9,302 nucleotides of DNA from Fidelibacterota bacterium (lineage in GTDB: Bacteria > Fidelibacterota > UBA2242), in assembly GCA_023229045.1 (NCBI GenBank), contig JALOAB010000075.1, forward strand, positions 1 through 9,302. Reading direction: 5' to 3'. The notes under the pieces were generated by a model that saw only the letters and a list, made by a program, of their open reading frames with translations, was not told the origin of the DNA and made no database searches. Both the position numbers and the translations under genes were made by a program. Of the stretch, positions 1 to 6,700 are shown in pieces; positions within the stretch are counted from its first letter, which is position 1; every line of letters begins with the position of its first letter.

Positions 1-2
1 GG

Positions 3-680
3 AAATATCGAGCCGAATTCGGTGGCGGCTGTGCCGGGACGGCCGATTTTCAAAAAATCTGCCAAGAGGTCAGCGGTCAAAACCTGGATTGGTTTTTTAC
101 CCAATGGGTCTACGGAACCGGTCAGCCGCATTATAAGATAAACTGGCAGGCTCGGCAACATTCACTCGAATCCTGGCAATTAAATGTTACAATCTCGCAA
201 ATTCAGACCACTCCGACTCTCTTTCGGATGCCGCTGACCTTGTATCTAAGCAATCATCTGGGGGACACAACTTTCCAGATCGTCGATAGTTTAGATAGTC
301 AAAATTTTACCTTTTATTGTAATTTCAAGCCGGATTCGCTGGTTCTCGATCCAGCAAATTGGGTTTTGAAAAATGCCTCCTACTACGGCGCGGATTTTGA
401 ACCGGCTCCTTTACCGGATCAGTTTCTCCTGTACCAACCTTTTCCCAATCCATTCAACCAAACGGTTAATCTGAAAATAGATTTGAAGCACGATATTAGT
501 GGGCGTCTGGTGATTTGCGACCTTACCGGTCGCGAAGTCGCCGTTCTGAAGGATGGCCTATTTAGAGCCGGGCAATATCGACAGCCCTGGCAACCGCAAA
601 ATGTCGCCTCCGGACTTTACATCGTCCGGTTCAGCGCCGACCATGTTCATCTCCGCCAGAAGGTTCTCTATTTGAAATAA
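3..680 (+). CDS. M1-type metallopeptidase, C-terminal fragment with T9SS sorting domain
   Basis: The reading frame is open from the left edge (first full codon at position 3) to TAA at 678-680, so only the last 225 residues are present. The segment encoded at about 45-150 contains LDWFFTQWVYGTGQPHY. This resembles the LDWFF-QWVYG-G-P-Y signature near the end of the catalytic part of M1 (aminopeptidase N-like) zinc peptidases. The HExxH zinc site would lie outside the window. A beta-rich linker follows, then a final domain from about 426 that begins LYQPFPNPFNQ and ends in VLYLK. That is the pattern of the T9SS type A sorting domain (Por secretion tail). The protein is therefore inferred to be exported across the outer membrane and to cleave peptides outside the cell. 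An internal ATG at 228 is not the real start, because the M1-like sequence lies upstream of it in the same frame. Confidence 0.78.
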   Translation, partial: KYRAEFGGGCAGTADFQKICQEVSGQNLDWFFTQWVYGTGQPHYKINWQARQHSLESWQLNVTISQIQTTPTLFRMPLTLYLSNHLGDTTFQIVDSLDSQNFTFYCNFKPDSLVLDPANWVLKNASYYGADFEPAPLPDQFLLYQPFPNPFNQTVNLKIDLKHDISGRLVICDLTGREVAVLKDGLFRAGQYRQPWQPQNVASGLYIVRFSADHVHLRQKVLYLK

Positions 681-690
681 TATTCGGCTT

Positions 691-727
691 TTAGCTCCGA
701 GTTGCTTTGGTTGGGCTAATGTTTTTT
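691..727 (+). terminator. Probable Rho-independent terminator of the M1-type peptidase gene
   Basis: TTAGCTC at 691-697 pairs with GGGCTAA at 713-719 (7 pairs, one of them G-T). The loop is 15 nt, and a T6 run follows at 722-727. It lies 10 nt after the stop codon at 680. The loop is longer than ideal, so efficiency is uncertain, but position and T-run fit. Confidence 0.5.
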
Positions 728-781
728 GGTACAGATTAATTATCGATCGGTTCGTGAATAATAATAAACTTCATCTCTATG

Positions 782-815
782 CTCTCCCGCCTGTCCGTCG
801 GGCAGGAGGGTTGAG
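782..815. repeat. REP-like palindromic element
   Basis: The core CCTGTCC-GTC-GGGCAGG (790-806) is a 7-bp stem with one G-T pair and a 3-nt loop. It extends outward through CCC (786-788) and GGG (808-810) across one mismatch, with further CTC/GAG pairing at 782-784 and 813-815. Compact GC-rich palindromes in AT-richer intergenic DNA are typical of dispersed REP-like repeats. Only one copy is visible here, so its repeated nature is inferred. It lacks a T-run and is unlikely to be a terminator. Confidence 0.55.
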
Positions 816-865
816 ATATAATTGAAAAACACCAGAGTGATTGTAACTTTTATTTTAGAAAAACC

Positions 866-894
866 TTGACTTCTTACAAGATTGTTTTTTAAGA
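866..894 (+). promoter_or_regulatory. Weak sigma70-like promoter candidate
   Basis: TTGACT (866-871) is one base from the -35 consensus and is followed 17 nt later by TTAAGA (889-894), a poor -10. An alternative -10 (GATATA, around 893-898) has too long a spacer. It is the best candidate seen for driving the leader and the lipoprotein cluster. Sigma factor preference in this lineage may differ from the E. coli consensus. Confidence 0.25.
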
Positions 895-1018
895 TATAGC
901 GGAAAGTCAAGGAAGTAAATGTCAAGACCCAATCTCAAACTGCTCAGATGGTTTCTACCATTCAGATATGGGTATTGGTCGCCGTAACCGAGCAATTTGA
1001 TCAGCGAAGGAGGAAAAA

Positions 1019-1054
1019 ATGCAGATCAAAAAGCCAATCAATACCCACGCCTGA
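1019..1054 (+). CDS. 11-codon micro-ORF with strong Shine-Dalgarno (leader peptide candidate)
   Basis: AAGGAGG at 1007-1013 lies five bases before ATG 1019-1021. It is the best ribosome binding site in the window. The ORF reads MQIKKPINTHA and stops at TGA 1052-1054, inside the left arm of the hairpin at 1044-1078. A translated short peptide ending within a hairpin upstream of a gene is the layout of leader-peptide or translation-responsive regulation. Equally, this could be the 5' stub of a lost gene, since MQIKK also starts the small membrane peptide at 9085-9228. The peptide has no run of a single amino acid, so classical amino-acid attenuation is not indicated. Confidence 0.3.
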   Translation: MQIKKPINTHA

Positions 1055-1078
1055 CTGTATCAGCAGTCCGGGCGTGGG
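1044..1078 (+). repeat. Long hairpin 1 of the leader
   Basis: CCCACGCC (1044-1051) pairs with GGCGTGGG (1071-1078), and GACTG (1053-1057) pairs with CAGTC (1064-1068). The loop is TATCAG. T1052 can wobble with G1070, leaving C1069 bulged, for a stem of about 14 bp. No T-run follows, so it is more likely an RNA structure or palindromic repeat than a terminator. Confidence 0.6.
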
Positions 1079-1084
1079 GTCCAA

Positions 1085-1100
1085 TCCGCCAGTCGGCGGA
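1085..1100. repeat. Hairpin 2 of the leader, perfect 6-bp palindrome
   Basis: TCCGCC (1085-1090) and GGCGGA (1095-1100) are perfect inverted repeats around AGTC. The element is short and GC-rich, and resembles REP-type palindromes. It starts only six bases after hairpin 1. Confidence 0.5.
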
Positions 1101-1110
1101 ACACACAATG

Positions 1111-1144
1111 GTTGAAATTACGTTAAAATGAGCGTACTTTCAAC
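1111..1144 (+). repeat. Hairpin 3 of the leader, next to the lipoprotein ribosome binding site
   Basis: GTTGAAA (1111-1117) pairs with TTTCAAC (1138-1144). After one T/C mismatch, TACG (1119-1122) pairs with CGTA (1133-1136). The loop is 10 nt and AT-rich. It ends 17 nt before the AAGGA ribosome binding site (1162-1166) of the gene at 1173, so it could influence translation or mRNA stability. Confidence 0.45.
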
Positions 1145-1172
1145 TGGGAAAAAAGAAAAATAAGGAAAAACG

Positions 1173-2246
1173 ATGACCTCTGACAATAAAATTAAACCAG
1201 CACTGATTACTATGATCGTAACTGCTCTATTTCTGGTTTTGTACCTTTCCAGCTGTCCCGAAGAACCGGATAACTATGATGATTCCGATACTACTAGCCA
1301 TGATTTTATATGGGAAACCTATACTTTTGGTGATCTTGCTAGCAGTGATCTTAATGATGTTGTCGTAGTAGATGAGAACAACATCTGGGCGGTAGGTGAG
1401 ATTTTTGTTTACGATCCGGACTCCTCCTGGAATGGCACCGGCTATGAGACTTTCAATGCCGCCCGGTGGAATGGAGAAGAGTGGAAATTGATGAGAACTA
1501 CTGATCCTGCTCCACTTTATAGTATATGGTATTTCTCAGAAGATAATATATGGGTAACATCTTTTGGATATCCTGAACATTGGGATGGAAATAAATGGAC
1601 TTTGTACCACCTTCATAACATGGGAATTGATGCCAGCGCCGGTTATGGTATCTGGGCGTCTTCTCCTTCTAACATCTATTTCGTAGGGTATAAGGGTTCG
1701 ATTGTCCACTACGATGGTAAGAATTTCAGGAATTTAGAGAGCGGAACGACTCTGGATATTCAGGATATTTGGGGAGCCAAAAATAAACGTAGCGGAAAAT
1801 GGGAAATCTTGGCAGTTGCATCCAACAATCAGGACAAATGCCTACTTCGCATCCAGAATAAAACGGCTACTAAACTCTCCGTTAGTGGTCTTTCTAATAT
1901 CCTGGATGGCATATGGTTTATTCCAAATTATCAATATTATGTGGTAGGCACCGGAATTCACTATAAATCCAAACTGGATGATTCTCCCTGGAGTTGTTAT
2001 TCCAGTGGAGAAGTTTCCAGTTATCAATCACATAGGATTTCAGGTGGTGGAATAAATGATATTTTTGTAGTTGGTAGTTATTGCGAAGTGGTGCATTATA
2101 ATGGTTCGTCCTGGTACAATTATAGAAATGAGATTCCGTTGGCAGGTGGAGCATTTGGAGGTATATCAGTTAAAGATAACCTTGTCGCCATATCTGGATA
2201 TATTGGAAGAGAGGCCGTCGTTATTATCGGAAAAAGGCAATTATGA
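1173..2246 (+). CDS. Surface lipoprotein with propeller-like repeats (shorter paralogue, no FnIII)
   Basis: This 357-residue protein starts at the ATG preceded by AAGGA at 1162-1166. Its signal peptide has a hydrophobic core at residues 10-25 and a lipobox LSSC with Cys28, so export and lipid anchoring are predicted. A short acidic linker leads to DTTSHDFIWETYTFGD (39-54), which is shared with the protein at 2420. Propeller-like units follow: NNIWAVGEI (69-77), NIYFVGYKGSIVHYDG (167-182), LESGTTLDIQDIWG (188-201), NDIFVVGSYCEVVHYNGSSW (295-314) and LVAISGYIG (337-345). Recurrent V-G and H-Y-x-G turns with aromatic residues suggest a beta-propeller of unknown ligand. I recall similar DTTSH lipoproteins recurring in T9SS-bearing candidate-phylum genomes, but no function is established. 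It is the first full gene of the co-directional cluster. Likely role (inferred): surface binding or scaffold. Confidence 0.72.
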   Translation: MTSDNKIKPALITMIVTALFLVLYLSSCPEEPDNYDDSDTTSHDFIWETYTFGDLASSDLNDVVVVDENNIWAVGEIFVYDPDSSWNGTGYETFNAARWNGEEWKLMRTTDPAPLYSIWYFSEDNIWVTSFGYPEHWDGNKWTLYHLHNMGIDASAGYGIWASSPSNIYFVGYKGSIVHYDGKNFRNLESGTTLDIQDIWGAKNKRSGKWEILAVASNNQDKCLLRIQNKTATKLSVSGLSNILDGIWFIPNYQYYVVGTGIHYKSKLDDSPWSCYSSGEVSSYQSHRISGGGINDIFVVGSYCEVVHYNGSSWYNYRNEIPLAGGAFGGISVKDNLVAISGYIGREAVVIIGKRQL

Positions 2247-2300
2247 AAACCAATTAAAAACTAAATCACAAATCAATTAAAAGCTTGAAAAGAGGATGCT

Positions 2301-2404
2301 ATGAAAACGAAGCTATCATTTTGTTGTTGGTCGTTCTTGTATCGAATGCCTCTGCGGAATCATGGACATGTGGAACGATTCCATCTGAATGTGGAGAAGA
2401 CTGA
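2301..2404 (+). pseudogene. Small secreted-peptide gene, broken by a single-base frameshift
   Basis: A good ribosome binding site (AAGAGG, 2290-2295) precedes ATG 2301, which opens with MKTK. In that frame the codons then give a non-descript sequence that runs to TGA 2421-2423. The frame offset by one base at about 2311 instead reads AIILLLVVLVSNASA, a textbook signal-peptide core with an AxA cleavage site (SNASA). It continues with a short mature part ESWTCGTIPSECGED and stops at TGA 2402-2404. Adding one base near 2310-2312 would join MKTK to this frame and give a secreted peptide of about 34 residues with two cysteines. The mature part shares CGT with the N-terminal region of the large peptidase downstream. 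The change may be a real mutation, so that the gene is a remnant, or a sequence error. Confidence 0.45.
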
Positions 2405-2419
2405 CAAGGGAGTAAGTCA

Positions 2420-3712
2420 ATGAAGATCGAAACACTAATAGCGACATTTCTCATAACTATCTCTGGTTGTGACTTATTCTGGCCGGATGAAGAACTGCAA
2501 TTGAGAGTCGAGGACGTGTCTTGCACGGAGGTCTGGTTGAGGGTCAAAGGCGCGCAGGACAGTGAGATGACGCTTTTTCGTGACGACAAAGAGGTCAAGA
2601 CCTTTAACTTCAACCGCGATACGACTATCATCGATGCAGGTCTTAAGCCTAGCACAACCTATGAATATCAGGTATCCGGCGACCGCTATGCGGAATCCAG
2701 CAACCGGGTGACCGCAACCACCATGGACACCACCAGCCATGAAATGACATGGCAAACGTTTACATTTGGCGATTTCAGCAGCGCGCTCTACGATGTAGCC
2801 ATTATCGATGAGAATAATATTTGGGCGGTGGGTGAGATTTATTTGAATGATTCAACAGGACAACCAGATCCTAAAATATATAATGCAGTTCATTGGGAAG
2901 ATAATAAGTGGGAAATTTTGCAAATTCCAACAGAAGCTTTTGGTGGTTGGGTGGGTTTCTATCGAATAAATACTATCTTAGTCTTTTCAAATTATGATAT
3001 ATGGACATTTTCAATTGCAATTTCCTATTCTTATTGGAATGGTCAAGTATGGACTACACATTTTGTTCCTGAACATTCTGGTGGCGGAGAATCGTATTGG
3101 GGAATAAATTCTTCCAATTTTTACCTTAGTGGTACAAATGGATCAATTAGCCATTATAACGGAAAAAACTGGCAAAAACTCGAAAGCGGGACGGAAACCA
3201 ATTTATTAGATGTATATGGAGAAGGAAATAATATTTTCCTCTCAGGATGGGCAGATTTCGAGCCGACTGTTCTGCTGAAAATCGAAAATGGTAACGTTGT
3301 AGGGATAATTGATGAATTTCCCTCAGCTTATGATTCATGTAAAATTTCCGGAGCAATCAAAAGTGTGTGGGTAAAACGAACGCAGTTATTCGCGTTAACC
3401 TGGTACGATCTGTACCGCAGTCCAGTCAGCGCCGCCGGTAAAAACGCAAAAGCGTTATGGAAAGGCGATCCGTATACCTGGGGAAGCAATAAAGTACGTG
3501 GTATAGATGTGAATGATATTTTCGTTGTAGGCTTTAACGGAACTGTCTGGCATTTCAACGGCCTGAGCTGGAAACGCTATGACGAGTTGCTGAATCCTAC
3601 TGATGAATTGTTGAGTGTTGCTATTAATGGAAATACAGTTGCCATCTCCGGCTATCGATACTTAAATGGGATTGACAATTACGGGCTTATTATTGTCGGT
3701 AAGAAGTATTAA
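2420..3712 (+). CDS. Surface lipoprotein with FnIII-like domain and propeller-like repeats (longer paralogue)
   Basis: This 430-residue protein starts at ATG 2420 with GGGAG at 2408-2412. Its signal peptide ends in a lipobox ISGC with Cys17. Residues about 26-102 form a fibronectin type III-like beta-sandwich (LQLRVEDVSCTEVWLRV, then GLKPSTTYEYQV, ending VTATTMD). The rest, from DTTSHEMTWQTFTFGD (103-118), is homologous to the protein at 1173-2246. The shared units are ENNIWAVGEI (131-140), NFYLSGTNGSISHYNG (233-248), LESGTETNLLDVYG (254-267), NDIFVVGFNGTVWHFNGLSW (365-384) and VAISGY (407-412). A tandem duplication is inferred, with gain or loss of the FnIII domain. GC content changes sharply within the gene: about 57% at 2521-2580, about a third at 2881-3060, and about 53% at 3421-3480. 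The next gene starts 39 bp downstream with no terminator between, so co-transcription is likely. The ligand is unknown. Confidence 0.72.
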   Translation: MKIETLIATFLITISGCDLFWPDEELQLRVEDVSCTEVWLRVKGAQDSEMTLFRDDKEVKTFNFNRDTTIIDAGLKPSTTYEYQVSGDRYAESSNRVTATTMDTTSHEMTWQTFTFGDFSSALYDVAIIDENNIWAVGEIYLNDSTGQPDPKIYNAVHWEDNKWEILQIPTEAFGGWVGFYRINTILVFSNYDIWTFSIAISYSYWNGQVWTTHFVPEHSGGGESYWGINSSNFYLSGTNGSISHYNGKNWQKLESGTETNLLDVYGEGNNIFLSGWADFEPTVLLKIENGNVVGIIDEFPSAYDSCKISGAIKSVWVKRTQLFALTWYDLYRSPVSAAGKNAKALWKGDPYTWGSNKVRGIDVNDIFVVGFNGTVWHFNGLSWKRYDELLNPTDELLSVAINGNTVAISGYRYLNGIDNYGLIIVGKKY

Positions 3713-3751
3713 TAATTTGACAAAACTTAAAACGACAAACGGAGGGTAATC

Positions 3752-6700
3752 ATGAAAACAAAAACAGTCTTTGGAGTTTTCTTCTTCTTTTTTCTCGTAT
3801 TTTGCGCAGTAAGTTCTGGTCAGGTATTTAAAGAGCTGGATAAGGCCTATAGTAAGGGATTAATTAGTGCCGATGAAATGATCTTGAATAAGTTCTACTA
3901 TATGTTTGAACCATCGAAGGTTAATAAAAGCTATATAAAAGATATCTTAAAGAAGGGCAAATGCGGCACACCGCTTATTATGGAATATCGAAAACTCAAA
4001 AGTTCATTGAGCAAATCTACACAAGAAATCATTGAACAATACTTAATTGAAACGGACGCTACCACAGATTATATTAGTTCAGATGAGCATTTTAAGCTTT
4101 CTTATACAAAAACCGGAGTCAATGCTGTGCCATCTGCAGATGATGACGAAAATGGCGTCCCTGACTACGTGGAATGGATTGCGGATTATTTAGAAACCTC
4201 ATGGGATGTAGAAATAACGCAATGCGGATTCAAAGGGCCATACGATACTCAAGGGGACGGATACTATAATGTATCTTTTCAATCTATGAGCTATTATGGC
4301 TATACAATTACCTCTGGCGTTGATGGCGATGAAGGAACAAGAATTGTTTTACATAACAATTATTTAGATTTTCAGCCCAATCAGGATCCCGAAGGAACAC
4401 AGAAAGGAGCTGCAAAAGTAACATGTGCGCACGAGTTTAAGCACGCAAGTCAATATAAACATTCTGGCTGGTCCGAAGGAGATTGGGTAGAACTGGATGC
4501 CGCTTGGGCCGAAGAAATAGTTTTTGATTACGTCAATGACACCATGCTAAATTTTACAGGTACCGGTGATCCATTCTCTTCACCACATTTAGCGCTCGAT
4601 GCGGGAGGAACAGGTTATTATGAAGACTACTTCTGGCAAGATTATCTCCATCAGAAATTTGATAATAACAGTTATACTTCTGCGCCTATAATTCTGGCTT
4701 TCTGGCAAAGAAGGGAAACACATCAAAGCGAGAATGTACTGGTTACATATGATAATGTTCTCCAGCAATTCGGTTCGTTTCTTGGAGATGCTTTTACTGA
4801 ATATATTACTTGGAATTTTTATACCGGAAGTCGTGCCATTTCCGGATTCGGCTATGACGAAGCCAGCATAGTCGGATTCCCTGAGGCTGTTTTGAATATT
4901 ACTCATAGTAGTTATCCGGTCGATGGTTCTGGAAGCGATATCGATCATCTTGCCTGCCAGTTCAACCGGCTGAATCCTGGCGGGCAAAGCGCTTTAACAT
5001 CTTCCTATAATGGTATGGATAATACCAAAATGAATGCCGTTGTAACCTGGACTGACGGTTCCAGCGTCACATGGGAAAAAATCTCATTAAACAGTACAAA
5101 CGAGGGAATCATCGGTACGGCAACGAAAAACTATGGCGCAATAATCCCGATCATTACCGAGACGACCGGGGTAGGCTATAGTTATTATTATAGCATTAAT
5201 CCGTCAAATTATTTTAATATTGCCTTCACTAATTTGAACGGTACGTCCAATCTGGGTGGAAGTTTCATACTAGACGGTAATTCAAGTGATCCCATTCCTT
5301 CTGGTCAGTCACGAAACTTGATTGAATATTCAAATCACAAGGTCAATACCAACAATGAACGGTTTACAATCACCAATTACAAACATCATGATTGGAATAC
5401 TGATTTGACACGTTATAAACTACAACACGATTTTCAGTCTCAACAGAGTCAAAACCAAAATGCCAGGTTTCAGAACATGAACACCGTCACCATTCGGAAC
5501 TACATCGATAACTCCTTCGAAAACGGTGGCAGTATTTTTATCCATGATCCCTGGTACGTTGATCAATCAGGCAACCAGCCTGATAGTTTTCTATCTTTCA
5601 GTTCACCATATTATCCTAAAGGCAAATACGGTGAATCAAGCGGTGGGGTATTTTTAAATCAAATATACAATCCAAATAATCCTCAGTTTCCTTATTACTC
5701 TATTCGCGCGCCGCTTACACAAACAAGTTATTTAATGCAAACCGGTCAAACACATACATTTTACTTTCTAAACTGGAGCGCTTCGCCGGCCAACAGCGCG
5801 ACGTTTCAGCAAGTCGTCGACAATCCGTCAGACTATGACCAGAAAGCTGTGGTGTTTAATGCCGCCAACGCAATAGTCAGCGCCAATCTGAAAGGAACAC
5901 AGCTTTCCTCTAATTCCCAGGCATACTCCAGCAGTGGTCAGCGAAAATTCGTCCAGACTTCTGATGGCTGGCTACACACGGTTTACGAGAGTAACGGGCA
6001 TATCTGGTACGAGGCCAAACCGCCGGATGGCGATTGGCGTCTATTTAAGGAACCCGGTAATAACGATCCTTATCTGGATGACGATGGCGGCAGTTCGCCG
6101 GCAATGGACTGTGATAATATCGCCGGTTGGGGAAATAAGGTGTTCATTTCTTTCAAACAGGGAAGTTCAATCCAGGTTTATCGTTTTAAATTCGACCAAA
6201 ATTCTAGTTCCTATGCATATGACGGAATGTGCAGCTTTCCAATTGCTGGATCCTTCAGTTCACCTAATATTGCCAGTTCCAAAGATGGGTACTTCATGGT
6301 CGTTTATACAACCTCCAACGGTATAAAGTACGGGCTTGGTCAAAGCACATTAAATAATGGAATATCGAACCTTGCTAAATCGGGTACAATCAGCGGAACA
6401 AACAGCAATTCTTCCAGCCCGGCCATTGCCGGCATTAGTTTGGAAATAGATTGGTCAGGTTTTGATATAGCCTGGCTACAGCTGACTCCACCACCACCCG
6501 CCCCGCCGCTGGTTTCAGTTAAGTACTGTCAATTAGAATATGTTCAATACGAGAATGAGGTTCTGAATTTAGTTCCAACTCGTACTGTTTCGAGCAGTTC
6601 AATGAAAATTAATTCCAATCCCTCAATAATCAGTCTGCCGGACGGACCTCGAATCGGCTGGATTACAGACATGAGTGGCACATATGATCCCTGGCAAACT

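Larger units (their letters stand above)
728..1018. other. Gene-free leader region upstream of the lipoprotein cluster
   Basis: There is no convincing gene of ordinary size here on either strand. The 61-codon minus-strand frame at 740-925 runs through a palindrome and has no family resemblance. The stretch holds the palindrome at 782-815, a weak sigma70-like promoter candidate at 866-894, and a 22-codon micro-ORF at 919-987 (starts MSRPNLKLL, ends YWSP). That micro-ORF has AAGGA at 909-913, five bases before its ATG. A second Shine-Dalgarno (AAGGAGG, 1007-1013) begins the next micro-ORF at 1019. The spacing of these signals suggests a transcribed leader rather than a coding region. Confidence 0.5.

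Noticed and set aside
463..486. TVNLKID match between the M1-type peptidase tail and the small peptide at 9085
   Set aside because: It is a seven-residue beta-strand-like string in unrelated contexts with different flanks. Chance is the simplest explanation.
740..925. 61-codon minus-strand ORF in the leader
   Set aside because: It runs through the GC-rich palindrome at 782-815, lacks a ribosome binding site and shows no protein-like pattern.
921..1018. Riboswitch (c-di-GMP or cobalamin type) in the leader
   Set aside because: GGTCGCCGTAACCGA loosely recalls part of the GEMM-I consensus, but the conserved CGCAAAGCC segment and paired architecture are not visible.
2243..2257. MKTN micro-ORF overlapping the end of the first lipoprotein gene
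   Set aside because: It is only four codons long, although its ATGAAAAC start resembles those at 2301 and 3752. It is too short to support as a gene.
3717..3740. TTGACA (3717-3722) upstream of the peptidase gene as a -35 box
   Set aside because: A -10 at the proper distance would overlap the ribosome binding site at 3741-3746 and leave no leader. It is probably chance.
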